A DNA stretch of 64,000 nt from assembly GCF_028283705.1 (NCBI RefSeq), contig NZ_JAPWKD010000022.1, positions 124,001 to 188,000 on the forward strand, in the 5' to 3' direction. The notes beneath the pieces were generated by a model. That model saw only the letters and a list, made by a program, of their open reading frames with translations, did not search any database and was not told the origin of the DNA. Both the position numbers and the translations under genes were made by a program. The stretch is from Pantoea sp. (GTDB taxonomy: Bacteria; Pseudomonadota; Gammaproteobacteria; Enterobacterales; Enterobacteriaceae). Below, piece by piece: positions 1 to 10,575 of the stretch (its first letter is position 1; every line of letters begins with the position of its first letter).

Positions 1-1539
1 CTGCCGAAGGAACAGCACGCGGTGGTGTTCGCCACCAACGACCAACGCCCCGATTTCCTGAAGGATATGCCACCGGTGGATAAACCCACGGTGACGATGG
101 TCAGCCAGCCGGATAATCCGTATGAGAAAATGCTGCTGATCCTTGGCCGCGATGACAAAGATTTGCTGACGGCGGTGGAAGGGATTGCTCAGGGTGAACT
201 GCTACTGCGCGGCGATAGCTCGACGGTGGATAACGTCAAACTGCTGGCACCGCGCCAGGCCTACGATGCGCCGAACTGGGTACGCACCGACCGTCGCACC
301 ACCTTTGGCGAACTGACGCAGTACCAGAACCAGCTCCAGGCAGACGGCCTGCAACCCAACCCGATCGCCCTGACGCTCAACCTGCCACCCGATCTGTTCC
401 TGGTACGCGCGCGCGGTATCGATATGGACCTGATTTACCGCTACACCTCGCCGATTCAACAGGATGGCTCGCGTCTGGCGGTTCATCTGAACAACCAGTT
501 TATGCAGGATTACCCGCTGACGCCGAAAGACACCGCAGCGAAGCAGATGCTGCACATTCCGCTGATTCAGGGGTTGCAGGATAGCAGCCGTCAGCTGACC
601 ATTCCGGCGTTGCGCCTTGGCGTGGTTAACCAGCTGCGTTTCAACTTCGACTACGCCAACACCTTTATTGGCGGCACCGCCGATGGACGCTGCGAAACCG
701 TCACCGCCGTTGACCATCATGTAGTGATTGATGATCACTCCAGCATCGATTTCTCCGGCTATCGTCATTACATCGAAATGCCGTCGCTGCGCGCCTGGGC
801 CAACGCGGGCTTCCCGTACAGCCGCTACGCCGATTTGGCGCAGACGCTGGTACTGGTGCAGCCGAAACCGAACAACAGCGAAGTCACCACCCTGCTGAAT
901 GCGATTGGCAGCATCGGTGCGCAAACCGGTTATCCGGCGCTGCGCGTGCAGGTCAGCGATGACTGGAGCAAAGCGAAAAACACCGATGCCGATCTGCTGA
1001 TGATCGGCAGCATCCCGGACGATCTCCAGGACGACCGCAAGATCAACGCTCTGGTCGCTGCCGCCCGCAGTTGGATCAATATGCCAACCCGCCAGGTCAG
1101 CGCACCGAATATTCGCGCCTCCGCCGCTGACCGCGCTGTCGAAAGCCAGACCACCATCAGCTCACGCGGGCCAATGGGGGTGATTGTCGGCTTCCAGTCT
1201 CCGCTCTTTGATCAGCGCAGCGTAGTGGCGCTGCTGGCCGACAGCCCGCGCGGCTGGGATCTGCTCAACAACGCGATGCAGGACAGCGGCAAACGCGCCG
1301 CCATTTTTGGTGCCGCCTCGATCATCCGTGAATCAGGCGTTTACAGCCTGCGCGTCGGCGATACCTACTACGTCGGCCACCTGCCATGGTGGGAGCGTCT
1401 GTGGAACATGCTGGCGACCCATCCGGTGTGGCTGGCGGTGTGCGCGACCCTGGTTGTGCTGCTGTTTGCGCTGATGACATGGCGTCTGATGCGTATGGTG
1501 AGTCGCCGTCGTCTGGCTGAAGACGAAGACGATGAATAA
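1..1539 (+). CDS. bcsB: Cellulose synthase periplasmic subunit BcsB (first locus), 5' end outside window
   Basis: The frame is open from base 1, so the start lies upstream; 512 codons of the C-terminal part are present. BcsB is the periplasmic, membrane-anchored partner of the BcsA glucan synthase and guides the cellulose chain through the periplasm. The stretch around residues 240-290 from the window edge (C-E-T-V-T-A-V-D-H-H, then S-S-I-D-F-S-G-Y-R-H-Y) is collinear with the second BcsB of this window (around 11330-11480). The C-terminus carries one hydrophobic helix (HPVWLAVCATLVVLLFALMT) followed by arginines, the usual BcsB anchor. The stop overlaps the start of the next gene by 8 bases, so B and C are translationally coupled. 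No bcsZ lies between them, unlike E. coli bcsABZC. Confidence 0.93.
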   Translation: MPKEQHAVVFATNDQRPDFLKDMPPVDKPTVTMVSQPDNPYEKMLLILGRDDKDLLTAVEGIAQGELLLRGDSSTVDNVKLLAPRQAYDAPNWVRTDRRTTFGELTQYQNQLQADGLQPNPIALTLNLPPDLFLVRARGIDMDLIYRYTSPIQQDGSRLAVHLNNQFMQDYPLTPKDTAAKQMLHIPLIQGLQDSSRQLTIPALRLGVVNQLRFNFDYANTFIGGTADGRCETVTAVDHHVVIDDHSSIDFSGYRHYIEMPSLRAWANAGFPYSRYADLAQTLVLVQPKPNNSEVTTLLNAIGSIGAQTGYPALRVQVSDDWSKAKNTDADLLMIGSIPDDLQDDRKINALVAAARSWINMPTRQVSAPNIRASAADRAVESQTTISSRGPMGVIVGFQSPLFDQRSVVALLADSPRGWDLLNNAMQDSGKRAAIFGAASIIRESGVYSLRVGDTYYVGHLPWWERLWNMLATHPVWLAVCATLVVLLFALMTWRLMRMVSRRRLAEDEDDE

Positions 1540-4500
1540 AGCACGCGCGTTGCGGGTCAGCTTGCTGCTGGGCAGCACGCTAGGCATGCTGGCAGGTGCG
1601 GTCGCCGCCCCGGCTGGCCCGCAGGTGTCGCCGGTCGAATGGCTGCTGATGCAGATTCGCACCGGTGAATCGACCAACAAGTACGATCTGGTACAGCAGT
1701 CGCTGTACCGGCTGGAAAAAATCGACCCTGATAATCCCCAGGTGCTGGCGGCGCAGATCCGTATGGCGCTGCGTCAGGGAGATCAAACCAAAGCCAGGCA
1801 GTTGCTGGATGAACTGAAACGTGTGGCACCACAATCCGCTGCCGCCCGGGAATCCGCAGCCGGTCTGGCGTTGACCACAAGCGTTGGCCGCCAGCAGCTG
1901 CAACAGGCACGACTGCTGGCGGCTGCGGGCCGCCTCCCTGAAGCCAAAGCTGCCTGGGACACGCTATTTCACGGCGTCTTCCCGGATGTCACCACCGAGC
2001 TGGAGTACTGGCAACTGGTGGCGCGTCTGCCCGGCCAGCAGATGACGGCGTACCGTCAGTTGCAGGCGCTGGAGCAGCGTTACCCCGGCAATATTGGCGT
2101 GGAACTGCAACTGGCGCGCATGGCGTTTGATAACAATCAGCCGGGTGACGCGCTGACGCAACTGCGCAGCCTCGCCAAACGCGATGGTGGCCGTGATGCC
2201 GCCGCCGAGCTTTGGCTGCAACAGATTCAGAATCAGCCGGTCAGCGATCGCAGCGTCGCCAGTCTGCAACAATATCTCAGCATTTTTACCTCCGGCGATG
2301 CGCAACAGCGCGGACAGCAGGAGCTGGCACGGCAGCAAAAACTGCTGGCCGATCCGGCGTACCGTCAGCGCATGCGTGGGCTGGCGCTGGTCGATGCTGG
2401 CGGTGGCGCAGGGGCGATTGCCTCATTGAGCGCAGCGCTGAAAGCCACACCTGACGATGCCGAACTGATGGGCGCGATGGGCCAGGCCCAGGCGCGCGCC
2501 AATAACCGTGCCGCCGCCATTAGCTGGCTGGAAAAAGCGATCAAAAACGGCCAGTCCAGTACTCAGGTGGGCAAATGGCAATCGTTGCTGCAAACCAACC
2601 GTTACTGGCTGGCGATCAACAACGGGGATAACGCCCTGAAGAAAGGCGATATCGCCGGGGCGGAACGTCAATATCGCTACGCCCAGGCCATCGACAGTCG
2701 CGACAGCTGGGCGTTGATTGGCCTGGGCGATGTGGCGCAGGCACGCCACAACAGCGCGCAGGCGGAACAATACTGGCAGCAGGCGCAGCGAATGGATCGC
2801 AGCAACAGCACGGCGCAACGCCGTCTGACGGCGCTGCGCCGTGACCGCCTGCTCGCCGAAGCGGATGCGCTGGCACAACAGGGCCAGTGGCATCAGGCGG
2901 TGGTGAAGTATCGCCAGGCAGCGCTGGTGATTCCTGACGACATCTGGTTGTCGTACCGGCTGGCGGGGGCACTGCGCAACAGCGGGGAAGCCGCCCAGGG
3001 CCGCGCAGTCATCGACAATATGGTGCACCAGCATCCGCAGGACCCTGGCGCTGCCTACGCGCAGGCACTGTGGCTGTCCTCCGGTGATGAGGATGACACC
3101 GCGCTGGCGGCGCTCAACCGTCTGCCGCAGGCGCGCTGGGATGACAATATGCGTGGGCTGGCTGAGCGCCTTCATCAGCAGAAAGTCCTCGCCCGCGCCG
3201 ACCGGGCGCTGGAGCGCGGCGATGCGCGCAGTGCGCTGGCGGCTTATCAGCAGGTGCTGCAACAGGATGCACACAACAATGACGCCGCGCTGGGACGTAT
3301 CGAAGCCTTGCTGGCACTGCATCGCCCACAGGAAGCACGCCAGGCGTTGCAGCAATTACCGGCCAGCGTGGCGCAGGAAAGCCTCAACAGTGGCCGTCGC
3401 GTGGCGCTTGCCTGGCAGAACAGCGGCGACAGCGAGCGAGCGCAGCAGCTGTTTAGCGAGCTGAAAAACCGTGCGGCCAACGAAGCGCCGTCGCAGGGGA
3501 AAGCACTGGTGTATCGCGATGCCGCACGGCTGGAAACGCAGCGGCAACAGCCCGCCCAGGCGCAGCAGGACTATCGCCAGGCGATGGCCGCCAGCGGTAT
3601 CAGCGACGTCGTCCCCACAGATAATGACAGCTACACCCGGTTAACCCGTAACCAGCCGGATGATGACTGGCTGAAGCGCGGTATCCGCAGCGATGCCGCC
3701 GATCTTTATCGTCAGCAGGACACCACCTTCACGCTGGAACAGGATTACTCACGCGATAAAGGCAGCGGCGGACGCTCAGACTTCACCGCCCACACCACCA
3801 TGATGCAGGCGGAAACGCCGCTTGCTGATGGTCGTAGCTTTGTACGCGTCGATCATGTGCTGGTTTCGGCCGGCACCTTTGCGACGGAGAACGGCAGCCA
3901 CAACGACCGTTTCGGCAGCTGTAACGATGACAACTCGGTGGCGGCTGTCGCCGTGATTTTACTCAGCGTGCCGAAGGCACCGCGCTGGGTATTGGCTGGC
4001 ATAACGATCGCTGGTCAGCCGACGTGGGCACCACCCCGCTCGGTTTTGAGGTGACCAACTGGGTTGGCGGCCTGAGCTGGAAAACCGATGTCGATGATAT
4101 CGGCGTGACACTGACGGCTTCACGTCGTCCGATTGCCAGTTCGCTGCTGGCATATGCCGGTGCGCGCGATCCGGCCACCAACGGCGGCAAAACCTGGGGC
4201 GGCGTGGTCGCCACCGGCGGTTCGCTCGGTCTGAGTTACGATCAGGGCGGCGCACACGGGGTATGGGCCGATCTCAGTGCGCATCAGCTCACCGGTGAAA
4301 ACGTCGCGGATAACACCCGTGAACGTTTGATGGCCGGTTATTACTACAAGCTGATTAACGAGGACAATCGCCGCGCCACGGTTGGCTTGAACACGATGCT
4401 GTGGCACTACCAGAAGGATTTAAGTGATTACACCTTTGGTCAGGGCGGTTACTACAGCCCACAGCAATATTTGTCGTTCTCGGTGCCGGTCACCTGGCGT

Positions 4501-4842
4501 CAGCGCACCGAAAACTGGTCATTTGATTTGGGCGGATCGCTGTCGTGGTCGCATTCGCAGACCGACGCGCAGCAACGTTACCCGGTCAATCCAGGCTTTG
4601 TACTGGCATCGAACCCGATGTCGGACAGCAGCTCCGGCAGCGGTGTGGGTTATACCTTGCAGGCGATTGTGGAACGCCGATTAACGCCGCATTGGTTTGT
4701 TGGCGTGGCGATGGATATTCAGCAGGCGAAGGATTACACCCCGAGTCATGGGTTGTTGTATGTGCGGTATTCGATGGCGGGCTGGAACGGGGATATGGAT
4801 ATGCCGCCACAGCCGTTGATCCCCTACGCGGATTTTAAGTAG
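1532..4842 (+). pseudogene. bcsC: Cellulose export outer-membrane protein BcsC (first locus), broken by a -1 frameshift near 3935
   Basis: BcsC is the cellulose exit channel: a periplasmic TPR scaffold followed by an outer-membrane beta-barrel. The first part (1532 to about 3934) has a signal peptide (MNKARALRVSLLLGSTLGML...) and many TPR-like helices rich in Ala and Gln. The barrel part resumes in another frame from about 3937 to 4842 and ends in P-P-Q-P-L-I-P-Y-A-D-F, like the E. coli BcsC terminus. At the break the first frame reads G-S-C-N-D-D-N and would continue G-G-G-C-R-R-D-F in the other frame. Adding one base at 3935-3936 (for example TC to TGC, a Cys) restores about 1,103 residues. 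In the first frame translation would stop at 4054, losing the barrel. Either a real pseudogene or a sequencing indel. The GTG at 4024 is not a credible independent start. Confidence 0.88.
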
Positions 4843-5300
4843 CGATGCAGTAGTCTGGCTCCGCAGGGGCTTCGTCCGCCAGCAGCGGTTTAGCTCCGCA
4901 GGGGTTCCGCCCGCCAGGCTTTAGGCAGTTTCAGGGCCGCCAACACCCCCGCCTGCAAGACCATCGAATAAAAACAAACAGCAAAAGAAAAACCAAAGAC
5001 CGGCATGGCTAGGGCAGCGGGGGTGTGAGCGCCATCCGAACTCGCTGAGCGCGGGAACGATTCCAGGGTGAGCCGCATGGATGCGGCGAAAGGCGGCGTT
5101 GAGCAGGAGCGAATCGACGCCGGTCCGTCGGAAGCGTGAGTAAGCGAAGGGACCGCGAAGCGGCGAGGCAGGCGGCGCAGAGCCGGGGAATGCAAAGGGG
5201 GAGGCCATTCCCCCTTTGCTCGGTCGCCGCACCAGCGAACTGAAACTACTTCAGCCTATAGCGAACGAAACTATCTCGATCCGAAAACAACCCCTACGCG
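4843..5300. repeat. GC-rich, hairpin-bearing intergenic element between convergent bcs loci
   Basis: These 458 bases separate the stop codons of bcsC (+) and bcsZ (-). They start with an imperfect direct repeat (4858-4882 and 4893-4917, both beginning CTCCGCAGGGG and ending CCGCCAG). Perfect small hairpins follow at 5073-5086 (CCGCAT-GG-ATGCGG) and 5153-5163 (CCGC-GAA-GCGG). A strong 11-bp stem with a 6-base loop lies at 5192-5219. Open frames on the minus strand (about 101-103 codons, 4890-5232) show low-complexity Pro/Arg/Gly composition and look like by-products of GC content. I suspect a dispersed enterobacterial intergenic element, but cannot confirm this without a genome-wide search. 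Confidence 0.45.
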
Positions 5301-6305
5301 TCAGCGCCTTTCCTGATAGGCCATCCAGACCAGCAGTTGCAAGCTCGCCGAAAAGTAATTCTGATCCGCAGCCAGCCGGTCGCTGAGATACCCGGTTTCG
5401 CTCAGGGTTAAATCACGAATCGCCAGCAAACCGCCATCGAGGTTATAAGGCGCAGGCGTGTTCGCCAGCACATCAAACCACGCTGGCGTGGTTAAGCGAC
5501 CATAGCCCTGCCAGACGCGCTGGAACGGCACCAGATGCAGGCTCTGCGGATCATACCACCAGATATTGAGCGGGATACGAATCGCGTCATAGCTAAAGCG
5601 ATTGGAATACCCCACCGCCGGCGCCACCGAACCATCAGCATTCAGCGCCACCCAGTCGAGCGGCAAACCGCTTTTGCCAAAGTGCATATCTCCCAGCAAA
5701 TCCATGCCATCGTCAATCAACTGATTCCACACGCGCAGATGACTGTGCTCGGCAAACTCACGCCAGGCGGGGAACAGGAAATAGGAGGGATTGAGCACGA
5801 TAAAGCTGGTTTTATTGAAACCCTGCGCGCCCGGCAACATCACGGTATGCCCGGCATAGGTCATCACGTTATCCTTCACGATCGCGCGCTGAATGCGGTC
5901 CGAGGCCTGCTGATAATTGCCACCCCACTTCTGCGCCGCACGCTGCAACGCCCAGGCAATCAACACATCGCCATCGGAGGCATTATTTTTATCGGCAACC
6001 GGATCGGCAGCACCCGGCGTGTAACGCCAGTAAAACAGATCGTTTTGCGGATTGCGCAGATGACGCTGCGTCCACTGCCACAGCTTATCAAAGGTGGCGC
6101 GATCGTCATTCGCCACCGCCAGCAACATGCCGTAGCCCTGGCCTTCGGTATGGCTGACATTGTTGTTGGCCGTATCGATGATGCGGCCATCACTGCTCAT
6201 AAAGCGACTCTTGAAGGTACTCCAGCCATTTGCGGCCGCCTGGGCGCTAAAAAACATCACCATCAAACACAGCATCCATTGACGCCAGAACGGCTTAACT
6301 CTCAT
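5301..6305 (-). CDS. bcsZ: Periplasmic endo-1,4-beta-glucanase BcsZ (GH8)
   Basis: BcsZ is the family 8 glycoside hydrolase that trims cellulose in the periplasm during synthesis. The 334-residue protein has an N-terminal signal peptide (MRVKPFWRQWMLCLMVMFFSA, cleavage near AQA-AA). The GH8 signature H-T-E-G-Q-G-Y-G-M lies at about residues 52-60; E54 is the expected proton donor. A S-D-G-D motif is at 110-113 and Y-W-R-Y at 92-95. It is the last gene of the second bcs operon, 9 bases after bcsD. The first bcs locus has no bcsZ between bcsB and bcsC, so this enzyme could serve both systems (inference). Confidence 0.95.
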   Translation of the reverse strand: MRVKPFWRQWMLCLMVMFFSAQAAANGWSTFKSRFMSSDGRIIDTANNNVSHTEGQGYGMLLAVANDDRATFDKLWQWTQRHLRNPQNDLFYWRYTPGAADPVADKNNASDGDVLIAWALQRAAQKWGGNYQQASDRIQRAIVKDNVMTYAGHTVMLPGAQGFNKTSFIVLNPSYFLFPAWREFAEHSHLRVWNQLIDDGMDLLGDMHFGKSGLPLDWVALNADGSVAPAVGYSNRFSYDAIRIPLNIWWYDPQSLHLVPFQRVWQGYGRLTTPAWFDVLANTPAPYNLDGGLLAIRDLTLSETGYLSDRLAADQNYFSASLQLLVWMAYQERR

Positions 6306-6314
6306 CTCAGCATC

Positions 6315-6761
6315 CTATTGATATCGGTAGTGCAGCGTGCCGCCATCAAGTTTTTCCAGGGTAACCGGAACGGCTGCGCTGCCACCCTGCGCCTGCAACC
6401 ATTGGGCATAGACACCCGCCAGTACCGCGCTAAAAGCCAGCTGCCAGCGTTCCGCGTCCACCAGGCTGTCACCCACCGGTAACGCATGGTGCTGAATCAG
6501 AATGGCGTTTTCTATCGGTTGTAACTGGGCAAAACCCCAGCTAAAACGCGCCAGCTGCAAATTGATTTCACGCTCCAGATCCTGCACGGTGCGCGCCTCC
6601 GGCAAAGGATAGCGTGCAGCCAGTGATTCGCCCACCTGATTCAGGAAACCTTCGGCTTCCTCACCGGCATTATCCAGCATGCCTTCAACCATCACGCTAA
6701 CCAGATCAAACCAGCCCGGCTGATGCGGATGGCTGACACGCGCTGCCAATTGCTCACTCAT
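6315..6761 (-). CDS. bcsD: Cellulose synthase accessory subunit BcsD
   Basis: 148 residues, the usual size of BcsD/AxCesD, a periplasmic protein that organises parallel terminal complexes and crystalline ribbon formation in Komagataeibacter. The sequence shows the helical N-terminal half (W-F-D-L-V-S-V-M-V-E-G-M) and a V-T-L-E-K-L-D-G-G-T-L-H-Y-R-Y-Q tail expected for this small family. Its ATG shares one base with the bcsC stop (TAATG), implying coupled translation. BcsD marks the operon as type I, unlike the E. coli bcs operon, which lacks it. Confidence 0.88.
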   Translation of the reverse strand: MSEQLAARVSHPHQPGWFDLVSVMVEGMLDNAGEEAEGFLNQVGESLAARYPLPEARTVQDLEREINLQLARFSWGFAQLQPIENAILIQHHALPVGDSLVDAERWQLAFSAVLAGVYAQWLQAQGGSAAVPVTLEKLDGGTLHYRYQ

Positions 6762-9700
6762 TAGTTGTCTCCGAACATGTAACGGAAGTACAGATTCGCG
6801 GTGGTCTCGTTGTAATCGCCGAAGGTGTCATAACCTAACTGACCACCCACGGTGAGATCTCTATTGATCTTATAATCCGCACCGGCGTGCAGGTTATAAC
6901 CAATACCATTCTTGCTGTCGCCATCGTAGTAAGCGCTCTTGACGTCGCCCGCATCCGCCAGTGCCTGCAGCTCTGCCTGCAATGTCGGATCGTTCGGGAA
7001 ATAGGCGCTCCGATCCTGGCTGTAGGACTGGTAACCAATCGAGCCGCCAATATTCACCTTCAGGTCGTCAAACTTACGCGAGAAGTCGATAGGGAATGAG
7101 ATCGACGCGTAGTTCTGCGGGCTGAAGTAACCGCCCTGACCATAGCTGAAGTAGCTGAGGTTTTTCGAGAAATCCATCCACGACAGACTCATCCCCACTT
7201 TCAGTTCGCGGTCATCGTAGTGGAACGGACGCACATAAGCTCCCGCTGTGGCCTGCACGCTATTGTTGCTGGCGACGTTCTCACCCAGATAGCTGTAGGC
7301 ACCGCCGCCAACATAAAAACCGGCGTCGCCGTTGTCGTAGCTTAGCAGCGCGTTGCCGCCGTTCTTCGTCACCTGACCCCATTTCTTACCGGTGGCGGTA
7401 TCTTCTGCTCCCACGTACGACAGCAGGCTATCGGTCACCGCACGACGCTCACCGGTCAGGATCAGCGTCAGGAAATCTGTCAGTTTCGGCGACCATTGCA
7501 CGCCACCTACCATCGTGCTCAGATCCTGGCCGAGCGGCGTACTGCCGAGGTCAATTTTATAGCTGTCGCCTTTCAGTGCCAGATTCAGCTCAACCCCGTT
7601 GCCTTTCTGCGAATTTGTCGAGGAGGACGGCACATCGGTAACTTCGGCATCACCCGCCGCTACCACCGCGCCCTGAATCAGCGAGTTAGTACCGAAGCGA
7701 CGCCATGCATCGCCAGCCGCACTGCCCGCCGACAGAGAAATTGGCGTCATGGTGAAGTCGAAACGTGAATCGCCGAACGGCACGGTGGAGAAGGTCAGCG
7801 GTGCTTTGGCTTCGGTTAGCTTACTCAGACCCGATTCGCCATCACGCCCACGAACCTGCACGGCACCCTGCGTCCAGGTACCGGTTTTCTCCTGCAAATC
7901 GTCCATCATGTCGTCGATCTGGCGCAGCGTGCGGCTCTGCTGCACCGCCGGAGTATTGCTGGCCAGCGTCACGCCACTGGCGCTGCTGGTCGCATCCGGG
8001 GCGGATTGCCACGGCATCACCGCGCCATAGCTGGACGGGGTGCGTCCCACCGGTGAAGTGCTGCGGTTGATAAACGGGTTGTCGGCCAGCGCCAGACCAC
8101 CCACGGTCGGCACGCTGCCGGATTGCGCGCCCTGCAAGCCAATCAGCTGGCCGCGTGCGCTACGCAGATAGCTCATCGCCTGACTGTGCTCGCCGTTGGC
8201 TTCCGCCACCCGCGCCAGCAGCAACAGGCGATCCGGTGTCTGCTCATTACGCAGGCCACGCGCCAGGGTATTGGCGCGCTGCACGTCGTTCTGCGCCAGC
8301 GCCACGTTGATGGCCCCTTCGCGCGCATCCTGAGTCGGGGTGTCCTGAGTCATCAGGTAGTCATACACCACGCCCGCTTCTTTATTCATCTTGCCGGACT
8401 GATAAAGACGCGCCATCGCAAACATCAGGTCGCGGTTCTGCGGATCATGTTGCAACGCACCCACCAGCTTGTCATAGGCGGCAGCGTACTGTTTCTGCTC
8501 GCGCAGGCGATCCACTTCGTTGATAACGTAGCCGTTACGAATACCGGCCAGCTGGGTTGGCGTACTGCGCGCCTGCAATTCCGGGCTGCTGAGGAAGCTC
8601 TGCGCTTCGGTAGTCAGGCCGGCCTGATTGAGTACCGCCACCTGGGCGGCATAATCACCGGCGTTGCCCTGCACGCCACGCTGCATATTACTGCGCACCA
8701 CTGAAACTGCCGTGGTGAGGTCCCCGGCTTTCGCCAGTTTCTGCGCCAGGTTCCCCGCATCCACCGGGTTAGCAGGCGGACTGGACGCCAGCGCGCGCAG
8801 GGTATTGGCGGCGGCGGCATTGGAACCCTGCGCCAGATACTGATCGGCGGTGTTCATTTGCAGGTTGAAGTTGACGCGTTGCGCCAGCTCACGCATATCG
8901 CTGCTTTTGCTGCTGTTGGGAATACGCGACAGCAACAGGCTGGCCTGCTGCCAGGCACCGCTTTCGCTGGCATTCAAAGCACCGGCGTAAAGCTCATTGG
9001 TGCTGGCACCGGTGCGCATCGCTGGCTGCATAATATTTGCCGCCATCATGCTGTCGCCCTGCCCACGATAGATGCGCGCTAAGTCGAGACGCAGCCAGCC
9101 ATCGTCAGGGAAACGCGCAATACCCTGTTGCAGGGTGGCAATCGCCGCCGCGTTGTTGCCTGCCGCCAGTTCCCGCTTCGCCTGCTGACGGATCGGGTCG
9201 GTGCTGCTGCCGCGCGGTGCCACGCTCTGACGCACGCTTTCCGGCAACGATCCCAGCAGGGTGTTGGCCTCTGCGCTGCGGTTCTGCTGGCGCAGCACAT
9301 AGAACAACCCTTCTTTGGCGTTACGGTTATCCGGGTCACCTTGCAGGATCGAACGGTAAGTCTGCTCTGCCTGTGGCAGTTGATTGGTACGACGCAACAC
9401 ATCCGCACGAAACAATTTGGCCGAGGTGCCCTGCTCGCCAGCGGCCTGAGTCAGCGGTTCGCTGAGTGCCAACGCCTGGGCGCTGTCGCCATTTTTCAGC
9501 GCCTGCTGTGCGGTCGCCAGTTGCGCGTAGAAGCGCGCATCGGTGGCCTGTTTCTGGCGCGTTGCACTCTGATCGCCACCCAGCTGCGCAGCGCGCGTCA
9601 GGTAATCGGCGGCCTCGGAATAACGTCCGGCACGCTGCGCCACGTAGCCCATACCGGCCAGCGCATCGGCATCCTGCGGGTTCGCCTGCAACACTTTTTC

Positions 9701-10564
9701 GAAGTTGTTCTGGGCGCTGCTAACATCACCGCTGTTGAGGGCGGTAAAGCCTGCGCCTTTTTCGGCACCGCCGACATTTTTACGGTAGTAATCCATCACC
9801 GCGTTGTCCTGCGGGTGACGTTGCTGCCAGGTCTGATACAGCGAGGCATCGGCTGCCTGCGGCCCCAGCCACAACAACGCCTGGCGCAGCGAACGGTCGG
9901 CGTCTTTGTTGCCATCCGCCATACTTGCCAGCACATCGATCCCTTCGCGACGGGTGGATTCCTGATACGTCATCGCCTTGCCCAGCGCCAGTCTGGCCCC
10001 GGTATCCTGCGGATGCGCGGCAGCGAACTGACGCAGCGCCTCAACGGCCTGCGGCAGCAGCGTGCGGTCACCCGCCATGGTCAGATAATATTCGGCTGCT
10101 ACGCTCGGCGGCGGCTCGTTGCCGCTGAAGGTGTTGCGCCAGGTCTGTAACGCGGCGGCGATATTGCCGCTGCGCGCCTGCTGACGTGCCAGTGACAGCT
10201 GCGATTGTGGAATGCTTTGCAGCTGACGCGCGTTGTCCAGCTCAGTGAGATGGCTATCGTTCGGTGATACCTGGCTCAGGCGCGCGCGCCATTGTGAAGC
10301 CGCCACGTTATCACCGCTTTGTTGTGCGTAAAGCGCCAGCAGATACAGTGCCTGAGTGTTATTCGGTTCCACCATCAGCACTTTCTGCAGCGAAGCCTGC
10401 GCCAGGTCGTCATGCGCTTTCTGATGCCAGTAAGCCGCCTGATCAAACAGCGCCTGTAGCGCAGGGTTAGTACTCTCGGCCGCCAGCAGCGGCTGAGAGA
10501 GTGTCAGTGCCCCACCCAGAATCAGGGCGTGGCGAATACCGGCGCTAATCAGATGTTTTTTCAT
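6761..10564 (-). CDS. bcsC: Cellulose export outer-membrane protein BcsC (second locus), intact
   Basis: 1,267 residues: a signal peptide (ending near SQPLLAAE), about 17-20 TPR-like repeats up to roughly residue 780, a Ser/Pro-rich linker, and a C-terminal beta-barrel from about 930 to the end (repeated aromatic strands, terminal Y-F-R-Y-M-F-G-D-N). It forms the outer-membrane exit for cellulose of the type I system. It lies 11 bases after bcsB and 1 base overlapping bcsD. It is clearly divergent from the first BcsC in this window (different barrel ending, longer TPR domain), so the two are not recent duplicates. Confidence 0.95.
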   Translation of the reverse strand: MKKHLISAGIRHALILGGALTLSQPLLAAESTNPALQALFDQAAYWHQKAHDDLAQASLQKVLMVEPNNTQALYLLALYAQQSGDNVAASQWRARLSQVSPNDSHLTELDNARQLQSIPQSQLSLARQQARSGNIAAALQTWRNTFSGNEPPPSVAAEYYLTMAGDRTLLPQAVEALRQFAAAHPQDTGARLALGKAMTYQESTRREGIDVLASMADGNKDADRSLRQALLWLGPQAADASLYQTWQQRHPQDNAVMDYYRKNVGGAEKGAGFTALNSGDVSSAQNNFEKVLQANPQDADALAGMGYVAQRAGRYSEAADYLTRAAQLGGDQSATRQKQATDARFYAQLATAQQALKNGDSAQALALSEPLTQAAGEQGTSAKLFRADVLRRTNQLPQAEQTYRSILQGDPDNRNAKEGLFYVLRQQNRSAEANTLLGSLPESVRQSVAPRGSSTDPIRQQAKRELAAGNNAAAIATLQQGIARFPDDGWLRLDLARIYRGQGDSMMAANIMQPAMRTGASTNELYAGALNASESGAWQQASLLLSRIPNSSKSSDMRELAQRVNFNLQMNTADQYLAQGSNAAAANTLRALASSPPANPVDAGNLAQKLAKAGDLTTAVSVVRSNMQRGVQGNAGDYAAQVAVLNQAGLTTEAQSFLSSPELQARSTPTQLAGIRNGYVINEVDRLREQKQYAAAYDKLVGALQHDPQNRDLMFAMARLYQSGKMNKEAGVVYDYLMTQDTPTQDAREGAINVALAQNDVQRANTLARGLRNEQTPDRLLLLARVAEANGEHSQAMSYLRSARGQLIGLQGAQSGSVPTVGGLALADNPFINRSTSPVGRTPSSYGAVMPWQSAPDATSSASGVTLASNTPAVQQSRTLRQIDDMMDDLQEKTGTWTQGAVQVRGRDGESGLSKLTEAKAPLTFSTVPFGDSRFDFTMTPISLSAGSAAGDAWRRFGTNSLIQGAVVAAGDAEVTDVPSSSTNSQKGNGVELNLALKGDSYKIDLGSTPLGQDLSTMVGGVQWSPKLTDFLTLILTGERRAVTDSLLSYVGAEDTATGKKWGQVTKNGGNALLSYDNGDAGFYVGGGAYSYLGENVASNNSVQATAGAYVRPFHYDDRELKVGMSLSWMDFSKNLSYFSYGQGGYFSPQNYASISFPIDFSRKFDDLKVNIGGSIGYQSYSQDRSAYFPNDPTLQAELQALADAGDVKSAYYDGDSKNGIGYNLHAGADYKINRDLTVGGQLGYDTFGDYNETTANLYFRYMFGDN

Positions 10565-10575
10565 TGTTTTTATCC

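Noticed and set aside
4024..4842. Independent GTG-started outer-membrane gene
   Set aside because: It starts in the middle of the BcsC barrel, has no ribosome-binding site, and is explained by a one-base frameshift.
4890..5232. Two overlapping minus-strand frames of 101-103 codons
   Set aside because: Repetitive Pro/Arg/Gly composition within a hairpin-rich GC element, no ribosome-binding site; probably not translated.
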